Assembly (NCBI GenBank): GCA_013285595.1
Contig: JABDHF010000016.1
Coordinates: 1 to 44,036 of the forward strand
DNA: 44,036 bases
DNA from: Bacteroidota bacterium
GTDB taxonomy: Bacteria > Bacteroidota > Bacteroidia > Chitinophagales > Chitinophagaceae
Reading direction: 5' to 3'
In this document: piece after piece, positions 1 through 8,956 of the stretch
Layout of the letters: the number at the start of each line of letters is the position of its first letter
How positions within the stretch are numbered: position 1 is the stretch's first letter
Notes under the pieces: generated by a model
What the model was told of the DNA's origin: nothing
The model's database searches: none
What the model saw: the letters and a program-made list of their open reading frames with translations, nothing else
Translations under genes and position numbers: made by a program

Positions 1-387
1 GTTTGCGGCCACTATAATTGCGGTGGCGTAAAAGCCGCTATGATACCAAAGGACATGGGCCTGCTCAACCCCTGGCTGCGCACCATACGCGATGTATACC
101 GTATGCACCACGCTGAGCTTGATGCCATAGAAGATGAAAAACTGCGCTACAACCGTCTTGTGGAACTTAACGTAATAGAGCAGGCTACCAACGTGATAAA
201 AACGGCAGGTGTGCAAAAACGCTATCAGCAAAAGGGATTTCCCATAGTACACGGTTGGGTATTCGACCTTCATTCAGGCATTCTTATAGACCTGAATATC
301 GATTTTAAGGCTATTCTTAAAGAGATACAAAAGATATACGACCTTACAGGCCTGGCCTCTGCTTACAATGAAGATGAGGACGATTGA
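1..387 (+). CDS. Beta-carbonic anhydrase, 3' part (5' end outside window)
   Basis: The frame is open from base 1, so this is the C-terminal 128 codons of a gene that starts upstream; an ATG at 40 is internal. The first residues, VCGHYNCGGVKAA, hold the H-x2-C zinc-ligand pair that closes the active site of beta-class carbonic anhydrases (reversible hydration of CO2 to bicarbonate, cytosolic). The remainder, including IVHGWVFDLHSGILIDL, fits the last strand and helix of the family. The N-terminal half with the other zinc Cys and the Asp/Arg dyad cannot be seen. The family call is strong; the physiological role is not deducible from this fragment. A gamma-class-like protein is encoded separately at 18058-18570. 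Confidence 0.9.
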   Translation, partial: VCGHYNCGGVKAAMIPKDMGLLNPWLRTIRDVYRMHHAELDAIEDEKLRYNRLVELNVIEQATNVIKTAGVQKRYQQKGFPIVHGWVFDLHSGILIDLNIDFKAILKEIQKIYDLTGLASAYNEDEDD

Positions 388-407
388 TCCGGTACTCACA
401 GTTGCTT

Positions 408-2897
408 TCATTTCCTCATATAGTCACGCAGGTAAGAGCAGGTATTATAGGCAACATCGTAGAAGCCTGTCTTGCCGTATTTGCCCGTAAGCTCTTTAAA
501 ATAAGGGTTCTTCAAAGAGTTCTGGTAATAAGGATTGTTTGATGAGTAGTCATAATAACTGTCTTTGGAATAAGGACATCTTTTCTGCCAGCATTTAGCC
601 GCCATAAACAAACATTTTGCCTTAAGCCCCTTGCTTTGGGTTACTTTATACGCGGCCACAAAGTAAGCCTCAGGCTCAACCGCATCATAATAAGCCTTGC
701 GAAATGATGGCAGCTTCTTCCTGTCCGGTGATGCATACCACCCACATTCATCAGTAGACCTACGGTAATATTCACAAGCAGACCATGCCTTACCATAATA
801 AGCAATGTTATACAAGCCTGTTGCATATTTATACATAGCATCAGCATCCTTAGGGTGCGCGGCTATAGTCTTTTGCAATTCATTCATTTTTTTGGCAAAC
901 AGGTATTTGTTGCTGCCTTTTTTAGGCTCTTCCCATCCCATAGTGTCCAACAAGCATTCTGCAAATGGATCGGGCAAACCTTTTTCATTTAATATCTGCT
1001 TAGGCACTTTTGCCAATACTGCCGCTGCTTTTCCAAATTCATGCTGGCGGATATATTTTGTGCCATCCAGCTCATTTAGCTCATCGACAGTATAATAGGA
1101 AGACTGCGTAAGCCACTGCTCATACGCCGTTTTGTTCTTCTTTAGAATGAATGTCTTTATGGTATCAAGGCGCATGTGCTGCAAAAGATGCCCCGGCGCA
1201 TCATCAAACCCATGGTCCACATCAAGCCCGCTATACCAGTCGTCTGTCTTCTTTCCATTTTCTGTGCAAAAGTTTTTTTGTGACCTCGACAAACAATAGA
1301 TAGCCTTCACCGTATCTTTTTGATGCAGGTATGCTGCGGCCAGGATGGCTTCCATCATGTCATGATGCACCTCATTGAAAGGGCCAGAAGTCAGCGCCCT
1401 ATGTTCAATATATTTTAGATAAGGCAGCAGTTCCTCTTCTGTTCTTTCCGTTATCAGCTGATTGCTGTTAGCTATTCGCAAAGCCTCAATTACATTGTAT
1501 TCATCAGTTTCTGCGGTGGTCATTTTATATTTTGTAGCCAGCCTTAGTTGCTTTTCAGCATCAGCAGTATTCAGCAGCATCATATTCAGGTACGCGCTAG
1601 TCATACACCAATATGCCTTATGAACATTTTTATCATCGCTGATCACTTTCCTGGCAAATTCGTCGAGTCCTCTCATGTATTTTTCATACTGTTCTTTTGC
1701 CGTATCCAAGCCGGCAAAAAATTCCGGGTACCGCATAAATATTGCGGCATCAAGCTTTTCTTTTTTCAGCAACTTTTTGGGGTACACACGTTCTTCAAGT
1801 TTGTTTAGCTCGCGTGTCATCACTACATCAAGCCCCCTTAGGTTCGGGTCCAGCTTATATGCCTTTTGCATTAGTGCCAGCCCTTCCCTTTCTTCACCTG
1901 CATGCTCATACAAAGCATTCATCAGGTATACCACCGCTTTTTCATGGTCGTTTTTGCAAAACTTCAGCGCGCCGTTTATGCTTTTCTCTCCGCACCATTC
2001 AAAGCTTATATACGCTTTCTCCTTCATCTCGTCGCTCCTTTCAAACACACGGCTATACAGGTATGCGGCATATCCTATTTGCGAGCTATCACCAGATCTG
2101 AATATTGCACCAGCCTTTAACCCCAGGCACCTGTTATACATAATGCCGTCATACACTTTGTTGCCAATAAGCTGATCGAACATGCGTATTGTCTGCTGCC
2201 CGCGGCCGTTATACAACGTGAGCCGTAACAGCTGATAAGTGTACCTGAGTTTTAAAAATGAGCTCCCTGTTTTCGATCGCAATTGCAGCCCTTCATTTAC
2301 CAATTCATCAAACTTGCTGGTATCGCGCTTTACCGATCTCCAGCCTCCATTTTCGATGCTATAGTAGTCATTGTCTGTAACCAGCGGCTCACATTTCTTA
2401 GCATATACAAGATAGTTTATTGCACCCACCTCTTTATTTTTTATCAGCCATTTGGTAAACTGGTTTTGTTTTACTCTAAGAGTGGCGGGTGATGAAGACT
2501 CATCTTTTAAATGAAAAATACAAGCGGCGATCTCTTTATTAGAAAATTTGTAAACAAAGGAGTCAATATCTGCCCTGCTTACCTTTTGCTTTGTATACGC
2601 AAACCATTCACTAATGTTCGGATCTTCAACATAGTCTTCAGTCTTGCAGTTGAGATATTGGCCCATCCATTTACCACCATACGCAGACCCCATACCCCAG
2701 CCGGCATAGTCGTAGTAAGGCGCCGAGCTTGTAAAGTAAAAGCTGCTAAATGCAGGATCGTTATTAATATCATTCAAAAAGAATGAAGTAGAATAATCGT
2801 AAGGCTCAAAAAAATCTCCGCATGCATGCAGTATCTTCCGTCCATACAGCAGCATGAGCAGGCTAATTGAATATATCGTAAACCTTTTCCAGCTCAC
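408..2897 (-). CDS. Large exported protein of unknown function, TPR-like helical repeats
   Basis: An 829-residue protein I do not recognise. The N-terminus has a short hydrophobic stretch (residues 8-17, IYSISLLMLL) followed by GRKILHACGDFFEPYDY. It is probably exported, and Cys26 could be a lipidation site although ILHAC is a poor lipobox. The rest is rich in Tyr, Ala and Lys and has helical segments that resemble tetratricopeptide units, for instance around AHPKDADAMYKYATGLYNIAYYGKAW near residues 685-710, shown here only as a motif location. It overlaps the upstream gene by 35 bases (2863-2897), so the two are very likely one transcription unit with coupled translation. A start at Met15 would shorten but not remove the overlap. 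Function unknown; a scaffold or envelope role is only a guess. Confidence 0.75.
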   Translation of the reverse strand: MSWKRFTIYSISLLMLLYGRKILHACGDFFEPYDYSTSFFLNDINNDPAFSSFYFTSSAPYYDYAGWGMGSAYGGKWMGQYLNCKTEDYVEDPNISEWFAYTKQKVSRADIDSFVYKFSNKEIAACIFHLKDESSSPATLRVKQNQFTKWLIKNKEVGAINYLVYAKKCEPLVTDNDYYSIENGGWRSVKRDTSKFDELVNEGLQLRSKTGSSFLKLRYTYQLLRLTLYNGRGQQTIRMFDQLIGNKVYDGIMYNRCLGLKAGAIFRSGDSSQIGYAAYLYSRVFERSDEMKEKAYISFEWCGEKSINGALKFCKNDHEKAVVYLMNALYEHAGEEREGLALMQKAYKLDPNLRGLDVVMTRELNKLEERVYPKKLLKKEKLDAAIFMRYPEFFAGLDTAKEQYEKYMRGLDEFARKVISDDKNVHKAYWCMTSAYLNMMLLNTADAEKQLRLATKYKMTTAETDEYNVIEALRIANSNQLITERTEEELLPYLKYIEHRALTSGPFNEVHHDMMEAILAAAYLHQKDTVKAIYCLSRSQKNFCTENGKKTDDWYSGLDVDHGFDDAPGHLLQHMRLDTIKTFILKKNKTAYEQWLTQSSYYTVDELNELDGTKYIRQHEFGKAAAVLAKVPKQILNEKGLPDPFAECLLDTMGWEEPKKGSNKYLFAKKMNELQKTIAAHPKDADAMYKYATGLYNIAYYGKAWSACEYYRRSTDECGWYASPDRKKLPSFRKAYYDAVEPEAYFVAAYKVTQSKGLKAKCLFMAAKCWQKRCPYSKDSYYDYSSNNPYYQNSLKNPYFKELTGKYGKTGFYDVAYNTCSYLRDYMRK

Positions 2898-3909
2898 TGT
2901 AGGAGAATTTATTTAAAGTTAGGCTGTCGCAATGAAAAAAGACAACGCTCATCGCTGAATTTTTAATTAACGATGAGGTGTAAGAGGCTATTGCGCTAAG
3001 GTCCTTTACAGAGGGGCCTTCTACGCGAATGATATCATTTGCCTTTAAATGATAACCGTCCCATAAAGTATCTTTCAGGCAGCCATATAAGTTACCTTTT
3101 GTGTGCCTGAAAGCCGTGGAGTGCATGATGCTTTCAGGCGGTACATTTCTCAATATCCCTTTAAACTGTTCACCTTCAAATATCAAACACCAGTTAAAAA
3201 GAGGTAGTGCGATATCCAGGGGTAATGGATAGCTATTTAAGTTCCCAAAGTATTCTTCTGCTTCGTCCACGTCTAATATAGAATTACTCACCCCGGCCTT
3301 TTTCAGGTTGCCCATGTTATAGCACATCAGCAGGCCCTTATCTACTGGTGGTATACCGTTCGATACGGTATACTTCACCTGGTGCAGCCGTATAGTGCAG
3401 GAGATGGCTTTGCCTTTAAAAAATAGCTGCTGCCTCAGATTCCTGAGCAATTGAAAGTAGACATCCCTGCTGCCTGCTGCCCAGTCGCAGTCTATCTGTA
3501 TCTCTGCCGGCACAATACCCGCATTCAGGCACATATCATTTAATAGGGATGCAATGTTATTTCCGGCCTTTGCTATTGCAGGTGTGTCTGTGATATTTGC
3601 CAGTACTTTTTGAGTAATAAAAACAACGGGTATATAACTGAAACTGGTGTCCATACACGATGGCAAGGCCGCAGGAGCTATAGGCATCAGCTGTTTATTG
3701 GCATTGTCCCAGTCCACATCAAACATGCGGATATACATATTACGCACCTGTAGCTGGCCAAGTCTTTTTATTTCGTAGCCGGTAGGTTTGTAAGCGGTCT
3801 TCCAGTAATAAAAGCCCCTGGTTACGGTATGGTGAGCTTTGCTGCAGGAAATATATAAGCACCATACGCAAATCAAACAGCCGATCGCATATGCTTTCCC
3901 TAAATGCAT
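2863..3909 (-). CDS. Putative lipoprotein, possibly a TIM-barrel glycosidase-like protein
   Basis: The frame opens at 3957, but I prefer Met17 of that frame (3909) because it begins a clean lipoprotein signal: MHLGKAYAIGCLICVWCLYI followed by SC, with Cys as the likely first mature residue. The product is then 348 residues, anchored in the outer membrane or periplasm. The segment around IQIDCDWAAGSRDVYFQLL followed by a strand ending KAISCTIRLHQVK resembles the strand-helix rhythm of TIM-barrel glycoside-hydrolase-like families (such as DUF3142), but I cannot confirm a catalytic pair. It overlaps the downstream 829-residue gene by 35 bases and is divergent from the TPR gene at 4043. Family assignment is tentative. 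Confidence 0.7.
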   Translation of the reverse strand: MHLGKAYAIGCLICVWCLYISCSKAHHTVTRGFYYWKTAYKPTGYEIKRLGQLQVRNMYIRMFDVDWDNANKQLMPIAPAALPSCMDTSFSYIPVVFITQKVLANITDTPAIAKAGNNIASLLNDMCLNAGIVPAEIQIDCDWAAGSRDVYFQLLRNLRQQLFFKGKAISCTIRLHQVKYTVSNGIPPVDKGLLMCYNMGNLKKAGVSNSILDVDEAEEYFGNLNSYPLPLDIALPLFNWCLIFEGEQFKGILRNVPPESIMHSTAFRHTKGNLYGCLKDTLWDGYHLKANDIIRVEGPSVKDLSAIASYTSSLIKNSAMSVVFFHCDSLTLNKFSYSELEKVYDIFN

Positions 3910-4008
3910 GATAGGGCTAAGGTACATAACTTTTATACCAGGCCCCTTTTTAAGCATTTTTAAGCGTTAATTATGTTTTTGATAAGAATAATAAATAATA
4001 ATTAGCGT

Positions 4009-4016
4009 TACATTTG
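4009..4016 (+). promoter_or_regulatory. Candidate -7 box for the TPR gene
   Basis: TACATTTG matches the Bacteroidota -7 consensus TAnnTTTG and lies 26 bases before the ATG at 4043. No TTG at the expected 19-21 base distance is present (nearest at 3979-3981), so the -33 half is weak. Confidence 0.45.
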
Positions 4017-4042
4017 AATCTTTAATATTACACGATAAAAGA

Positions 4043-5914
4043 ATGAACAATGTGAAGCGGGGTTTACTGGCAACTCTATTAATATTCATTACCTATATTG
4101 GTTTTGCGCAAAGTACTATCATATCCCCCCAGTTTACTGAGGATAAAAAAAATGATAAGTCTGAAACTGGCCCTGCACCCAAAACTATAGCGACCGCCAG
4201 GCAATATGTAGTAGATAAAAACTATGACAAAGCCCTCGACATATACAGCGATCTATACAATACTTCACCTGATTCCGTATATGCGGAATACCTTGCTTCC
4301 CTCTTAGCTGCCAAAAAATATAAGGTCGCGGAAAAAGTGGTGACTAAGCAAATGTCTGTTAAAGAAAATACGTTCCTGCATATCGACATGGGAAGGGTGT
4401 ATGAAGCAGAAGGGAAGCAGGATAAAGCCAAAGAAGAATATGACCTTGTACTAAAGCTGGTGAATGGCGATGATATGCTTACTCAGCGCATTGCTACCGC
4501 ATTCACTGAGGCTGGCAAAGACAACTATGCCATACTGGTGTATGAAAAAGCAATACAGCTTTTAGGCAACTCATATATGTATAGCAGCCCGCTAGCTTTG
4601 CTGTATGCCAAAACAGGCGCGCTGGATAAGGCGCTGGAGCTGCTTGTAGGTGGCGCGCCAGGGCAATACGTGAATGTAGAAAATGCGAAAACATTGCTCC
4701 TGGAACTTTTGGGTACCGATGCCGACAAACTGCAACAAGCACAGAAGGCGCTAGTAAAGAAGATAAACGACCAGCCAGATAATATTTATTATGCAGAGCT
4801 GCTCACCTGGATATACACACAAAAAAACGACTGGGATGGCGCACTGATACAGATAGAAGCTATTGACGAACGCAGCAAGGAAAATGGGCATCGCCTCATG
4901 GATCTGGCTCGCCTGGCAACAAACGCAAAGCAATATGAGACAGCCGTAAAGGCTTATGATGATGTGATAGCAAAAGGCAAAGAGAATGCAAACTATGTCC
5001 CCGCTAAAAGCGAAAAACTAAGTACTTCGCTCAATCATTTAAAAAACAATTTCGCTTACACCCCTGAAGAAGTAAGCAGCCTGGAAAATCAATATGATAG
5101 CTTCCTCGTAGAGTTTCCCGCGTATTACGGCACACCCACGGCTGCAGACTTTGCTTTGCTCGAGGCGCAATACGGCAATAACGTACCTAAGGCTATCGAA
5201 ATATTAAAAAAGGGGCTTGACGAATCTAATACACGCCGCAGTATGAACGGCATTTTCAAATTACAGCTTGCAGATTATTATGTGCTGATAGGGCAACTAT
5301 GGGAAGCATCTCTTTCCTATAGCCAGGTAGATAAAGAATTTAAGCAGGATGCGCTGGGCGAGGAGGCACGTTTTAAAAATGCGAAGTTGGCTTATTACCG
5401 TGGAGATTTTGAGTGGGCGCAACGCCAGCTTACCGTGTTGAAATCTGCAACATCTGAGCTTATTGCCAATGACGCAATAGACCTTTCTGTACAGATCACC
5501 GAAAATGTGGAAGACACTGTTATCCTGCCTTTGCAACGCTTTGCATATGCCGGCTTACTACTGTTCCAGAACAAAGATAAAGAAGCCGAAGACCTGCTGG
5601 ATAGCATTAATAAAGCATTTCCTAAACACCCGCTCAATGACGATATAATAATGATGCGGGCAGAAGTAGCTATAAAGCACCGCGATTATAATAAAGCGCT
5701 TGGCTACCTGGAAAAGATCTATAAAGAATATGGCACCGATGTATTAGGAGACGATGCCGTATATAAAATGGCAGAGATATATCTCGACGACCTGCACCAG
5801 AACGACCAGGCAAAACACTACTATGAGCAGCTGATCATAGACTATCCCGGCAGCACTTATGTGCAAACAGCAAGAAGAAAACTTGCAGCATTGAACAATG
5901 GTACAATGCCTTAG
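4043..5914 (+). CDS. Secreted tetratricopeptide-repeat protein
   Basis: A 623-residue protein with a classic signal peptide (MNNVKRGLLATLLIFITYIG then FAQS, cleavage after Gln or Ala near residue 22), so it acts in the periplasm or at the envelope. The mature part is nearly all helical repeat. TPR-type units are visible at roughly residues 45-80 (ARQYVVDKNYDKALDIYSDL), 95-140, 150-200, 290-320, and a C-terminal set at 500-615 with GYLEKIYKEYG and AKHYYEQLIIDYPGS, which resembles the YbgF/BamD-style tail. Such proteins scaffold envelope complexes; the partner is unknown. It is followed after 35 bases by purN on the same strand, probably without functional link. Confidence 0.85.
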   Translation: MNNVKRGLLATLLIFITYIGFAQSTIISPQFTEDKKNDKSETGPAPKTIATARQYVVDKNYDKALDIYSDLYNTSPDSVYAEYLASLLAAKKYKVAEKVVTKQMSVKENTFLHIDMGRVYEAEGKQDKAKEEYDLVLKLVNGDDMLTQRIATAFTEAGKDNYAILVYEKAIQLLGNSYMYSSPLALLYAKTGALDKALELLVGGAPGQYVNVENAKTLLLELLGTDADKLQQAQKALVKKINDQPDNIYYAELLTWIYTQKNDWDGALIQIEAIDERSKENGHRLMDLARLATNAKQYETAVKAYDDVIAKGKENANYVPAKSEKLSTSLNHLKNNFAYTPEEVSSLENQYDSFLVEFPAYYGTPTAADFALLEAQYGNNVPKAIEILKKGLDESNTRRSMNGIFKLQLADYYVLIGQLWEASLSYSQVDKEFKQDALGEEARFKNAKLAYYRGDFEWAQRQLTVLKSATSELIANDAIDLSVQITENVEDTVILPLQRFAYAGLLLFQNKDKEAEDLLDSINKAFPKHPLNDDIIMMRAEVAIKHRDYNKALGYLEKIYKEYGTDVLGDDAVYKMAEIYLDDLHQNDQAKHYYEQLIIDYPGSTYVQTARRKLAALNNGTMP

Positions 5915-5949
5915 TTTTCTTTGCCTATTTTTACCCTAGAAGAAATTTT

Positions 5950-6519
5950 ATGCAGTCACTAGTCATATTCGCATCGGGCGCGGGCTCTAATGCCGCCGCT
6001 ATCATATCTCATTTCAAAAATAATGGCAAGGCCAAAGTAGCGCTGATAGTAAGCAATAAAGCAGATGCTGGTGTGCTGGAAATTGCCAAAAAAGAAGAGA
6101 TCCCATTCCTGATCATCGATAAAAAAACTTTCCAGGAAACATTACTGCTCGAACAGCTAAAAGACACTAAGCCATCGCTCATTGTGCTTGCCGGTTTCCT
6201 GTGGAAGATACCAGCTGCTATCATACATGAATTCGGTCGGCGCATTATTAATATTCATCCGGCATTGCTGCCTTCTTATGGTGGTAAGGGCATGTATGGG
6301 CATCACGTGCATCATGCCGTACTTGTCGCAAAAGATGGCGAGTCAGGCATTACTATACACTATGTAAACGAAGTGTATGACGAGGGTAATATTATCTTAC
6401 AGGCAAGGTGCAAGGTAGATGCAAATGACAGCGCCGATGAGCTGGCAAAACGCATCCACAAGCTCGAGCACTTTTATTACCCAAGGGTGATAGAACATTT
6501 ACTATCAGACCAGGGTTAG
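5950..6519 (+). CDS. purN: Phosphoribosylglycinamide formyltransferase
   Basis: A 189-residue GART enzyme, third step of purine synthesis: transfer of a formyl group from 10-formyltetrahydrofolate to GAR. The N-terminal FASGAGSNAAAI is the phosphate-binding loop (GxGSN). INIHPALLPSYGGKGMYG carries the catalytic Asn and His of the N-I-H-P motif, and YDEGNII carries the catalytic Asp equivalent of E. coli Asp144. Length is close to the usual 190-215. It lies 35 bases after the TPR gene and ends at the bidirectional terminator 6556-6590. Its folate dependence links it loosely to thyA and folA in the same window, but they are 12 kb away. Confident call. Confidence 0.95.
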   Translation: MQSLVIFASGAGSNAAAIISHFKNNGKAKVALIVSNKADAGVLEIAKKEEIPFLIIDKKTFQETLLLEQLKDTKPSLIVLAGFLWKIPAAIIHEFGRRIINIHPALLPSYGGKGMYGHHVHHAVLVAKDGESGITIHYVNEVYDEGNIILQARCKVDANDSADELAKRIHKLEHFYYPRVIEHLLSDQG

Positions 6520-6555
6520 TAGCCTTACAAATGCCGGATAACCATTTTTTGCCAT

Positions 6556-6590
6556 AAAAAAAGAGACTGTGTGATACAGTCTCTTTTTTT
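6556..6590. terminator. Bidirectional intrinsic terminator between purN and the histone-like gene
   Basis: A near-perfect palindrome: AAAAAAGAGACTGT, a short loop GTGAT, then ACAGTCTCTTTTTTT. The stem is flanked by A and T runs on the two sides, so it can end transcription of purN (plus) and of the convergent minus-strand gene at 6610-6873. Confidence 0.9.
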
Positions 6591-6609
6591 AAGATCGCTA
6601 AAATAAGTC

Positions 6610-6873
6610 TTATTTTTTAGCGGCTGTCTTCTTAGGACCAGCATTCTTCTTAGCGGGAGCTGCCTTTTTAGGCGCTGCTGCCTTTTTAGGGGCTGCAGCT
6701 TTTTTCGGAGCTGCCGCTTTTTTCGGAGCTGCCTTTTTCGGAGCAGCTGCTTTTTTTGCAGGCGCTGCTTTCTTCGCAGGCGCTGCCTTCTTTACTGGTG
6801 CAGCCTTCTTAGGTGCTGCTTTTTTTGCAGGTGCTGCTTTTTTCGCAGGAGCTGCCTTCTTTGCTGTTGCCAT
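6610..6873 (-). CDS. Ala/Lys/Pro-rich histone H1-like protein
   Basis: An 87-residue very basic protein made almost entirely of KKAAP/KKAAA-type repeats after the start MATAKKAAPAK. This composition is that of eukaryotic H1 tails and of bacterial H1-like proteins (Hc1, BpH1, AlgP families), which bind and compact DNA without a folded domain. There are no acidic residues. It lies 54 bases after rpmA on the same strand and ends at a strong terminator, so it may share the rplU-rpmA transcript. Repeat number is likely variable between strains because the codons are repetitive (GCxGCxGCxAAAAAA patterns). Function as a nucleoid protein is inferred from composition only. Confidence 0.8.
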   Translation of the reverse strand: MATAKKAAPAKKAAPAKKAAPKKAAPVKKAAPAKKAAPAKKAAAPKKAAPKKAAAPKKAAAPKKAAAPKKAAPAKKNAGPKKTAAKK

Positions 6874-6927
6874 AACTGTGAATTTAAGGGTTAAACAAAA
6901 ATCTTTATGGCAAAATCGCCGTGGGGG

Positions 6928-7200
6928 TTAGGCCTCGGCGATTGCGGTATTAACTGCTTTTATAGATACTAACGTTTTTGTTCTTGTCTTTCTGAATTCT
7001 ACAAGGCCATCTGCCAAAGCGAAGATGGTAAAATCCTTGCCAAGGCCTACATTATCACCCGGGTGATAAACAGTGCCACGCTGACGAATTATAATATTTC
7101 CCGAGATAGCTGGCTGCCCTCCGAATATTTTTACTCCAAGCCTTTTGCTATGTGAGTCGCGGCCGTTCCTTACACTGCCTTCTCCTTTTTTATGTGCCAT
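6928..7200 (-). CDS. rpmA: 50S ribosomal protein L27
   Basis: A 90-residue protein starting [20 protein letters not shown], the diagnostic N-terminus of L27 whose tail reaches the peptidyl transferase centre. [20 protein letters not shown] is the conserved core. There is no N-terminal pro-extension of the type cleaved by Prp in Firmicutes. It follows rplU by 32 bases in the usual L21-L27 order. Confidence 0.97.
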   Translation of the reverse strand: MAHKKGEGSVRNGRDSHSKRLGVKIFGGQPAISGNIIIRQRGTVYHPGDNVGLGKDFTIFALADGLVEFRKTRTKTLVSIKAVNTAIAEA

Positions 7201-7232
7201 TTTATATTGTAATTACTATTTACGAATTAAGA

Positions 7233-7532
7233 TTATGCGATCGCATTTATTTTGATCTTTGTCAGGCTCTGGCGATGGCCATTTTTCTTCTGGTAGCCTT
7301 TACGACGATTTTTCTTGAAGATGATAACTTTATCACCCTTCAAATGATCTACGATCTCAGCCTGAACTTTTTTAGAATTGCTACCTACGGTAATGCTGCC
7401 TTCATTGCTTACCATAAGGATATCAGAAAATTCAACCTTGTCTCCGGCATTGCCACCCAGGCGATGCACAAACAATTCATCATTCTGTTTTACCTTGAAT
7501 TGTTGCCCTGCTATTGTTACTATTGCAAACAT
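7233..7532 (-). CDS. rplU: 50S ribosomal protein L21
   Basis: The open frame begins at 7556, but the family start is MFAIVTIAGQQFKVKQND, so I place the start at 7532 (Met9 of the open frame), giving 99 residues. The C-terminal KKNRRKGYQKKNGHRQSLTK is the typical rRNA-binding end of L21. First gene of the rplU-rpmA operon. A very good Bacteroidota promoter (7554-7561 with TTG 20 bases further upstream) lies just before it, leaving a leader of about 15-20 bases. Confidence 0.95.
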   Translation of the reverse strand: MFAIVTIAGQQFKVKQNDELFVHRLGGNAGDKVEFSDILMVSNEGSITVGSNSKKVQAEIVDHLKGDKVIIFKKNRRKGYQKKNGHRQSLTKIKINAIA

Positions 7533-7553
7533 GATATACCTAAAATATTTTCG

Positions 7554-7584
7554 CAAAGATAATACAGTTTTTTATTTAAAACAA
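7554..7584 (-). promoter_or_regulatory. rplU promoter (Bacteroidota type)
   Basis: On the minus strand TATCTTTG (7554-7561) fits the -7 consensus TAnnTTTG, and a TTG lies exactly 20 bases upstream (7582-7584), the expected spacing to the -33 element. The start codon of rplU is 21 bases downstream. Best-formed promoter of the window. Confidence 0.75.
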
Positions 7585-7603
7585 TAAAAATTTATTACCC
7601 CTG

Positions 7604-8956
7604 TTATTTTTTTCTGCAAGCTATTTCTTCATTGTGAAATTTGCCCTGGTAATATGTTATTATCAGAATGGCGTTAGTGGCTGGTAGCAGCCAGAATATC
7701 CGGTTCTGAAACCTGTTTATCACCGTAGAAAATGTAGCGGTAACAAATGCATTGATCAAAAAAAATAAAAAAATACAGCCGTAAATAAAAAAGTATTTTC
7801 TATCTATTGATCTCGCATGAAACAATAACCATAAAGTAGATAGCACAAAAAACAGGTAGTAAAAATAATTGTTGTCTATCGCAGATACACCCACGTTGCA
7901 TTGCCTTGAGTTGCAGTATTCATTAAGCTCATCAGGAAAATAAATGCCAATGCGCTTTCCCGGGGAAGACCATATGCCCTGGAACGAAGTATGCTCTGAA
8001 GCCTGCACCTGGCATAGCTCTCTGAGCGTGGAAGTAGCGGCATTTACAGCAAACATCTTTATATACTTAGGAGTAGTGAATACACCATGAATAATATGAT
8101 CGTACTCTACCTTGTTACTATCCCATCCGCCGGTCTTATACAATGGGCTGGCATCGCCCCATAAAAAATCCCAGGAATAATAGGGTATCTGGTCGGCATA
8201 CTTACAGAGCTTCAGTTCTTCCTTGCCGCAGTTATCATTGAGATATGTTTTGAGGATACCTGTTTCTGCAAGTTTGGTTACCATAAATACATGCCTTCCG
8301 CGCGAGAAAGTAAAACCATTGCCATTTGCGAAGTTTATCATGCTGATTAAAAACCATCCTACCCCTGAAAGTAAGAGTAAGGCCACACCTCGTCTTAAAA
8401 TAACTTTATCTCTTTTCACTAAAGAACGGATGATCAGCGCAAATGCAAAAATACCCGTAATAAGAAAATGGGAGTTATGTATGATGATAGCCAAAAAGAT
8501 GATCAACGTATAGGCAATGAGTGGCACTAAATTACCTGGCCTTTCTTCCAGGTAAAGCAATATAGCCAGCAATAATATACCACCAAAAACATCTGGCATG
8601 ACGTAGCAAACCACCCAGGGTACACACGTAAAAGATACAATTGTAATAATAGCGAATAGTGAAAGAACAAACTGTCGTGGCCCACCACTCTGAAAGAAGT
8701 GAATATACCTGATCAGTAGCCATGATAATAGTAAGGATTGGGCAAAAAGACTAAGCCATAAAGTAGATTGCAGGCTGGTAAAGCGTATAAACCACCCATA
8801 AAAAGGCGATCTGTCGTTTGGAATAATGTTCCGGATCCCGTTTTCTATGTAGGCCCCCGTATCGCTTTCTACAAGGGCATATCCATTATACAGCGCCACC
8901 ACTAACATAGCAAGTGATGTTATTAACAACAGTAATACCCTTTCACTTCTGCTCAT
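7604..8956 (-). CDS. Polytopic membrane protein, GT-C glycosyltransferase-like (paralogue 1)
   Basis: A 450-residue protein with about ten to eleven hydrophobic segments. TM1 (VLLLLITSLAMLVVALYNGY) is followed by a loop with ALVESDTGAY, and then SPFYGWFIRFTSLQSTLW. The acidic pair in the first extracytoplasmic loop is the usual place for the catalytic Asp/Glu of GT-C lipid-sugar-dependent glycosyltransferases. Further conserved loops shared with the upstream neighbour include FTFSRGRHVF, AETGILKTYL and SPLYKTGGWDS. The start overlaps the end of the neighbour by 14 bases (8943-8956), so they form a translationally coupled pair born by tandem duplication. GT-C membership is inference from topology and motif position; a sugar donor or acceptor cannot be named. 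Confidence 0.75.
   Translation of the reverse strand: MSRSERVLLLLITSLAMLVVALYNGYALVESDTGAYIENGIRNIIPNDRSPFYGWFIRFTSLQSTLWLSLFAQSLLLSWLLIRYIHFFQSGGPRQFVLSLFAIITIVSFTCVPWVVCYVMPDVFGGILLLAILLYLEERPGNLVPLIAYTLIIFLAIIIHNSHFLITGIFAFALIIRSLVKRDKVILRRGVALLLLSGVGWFLISMINFANGNGFTFSRGRHVFMVTKLAETGILKTYLNDNCGKEELKLCKYADQIPYYSWDFLWGDASPLYKTGGWDSNKVEYDHIIHGVFTTPKYIKMFAVNAATSTLRELCQVQASEHTSFQGIWSSPGKRIGIYFPDELNEYCNSRQCNVGVSAIDNNYFYYLFFVLSTLWLLFHARSIDRKYFFIYGCIFLFFLINAFVTATFSTVINRFQNRIFWLLPATNAILIITYYQGKFHNEEIACRKK

Noticed and set aside
6610-6873. Low-complexity artefact instead of a gene
   Set aside because: The frame has a proper start, keeps the Lys/Ala pattern without stops, and lies between rpmA and a terminator; H1-like proteins of this composition are known.
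7533-7556. Eight-codon upstream extension of rplU
   Set aside because: L21 begins at MFAIVTIAGQQF, and the extension reaches into the -7 promoter box.
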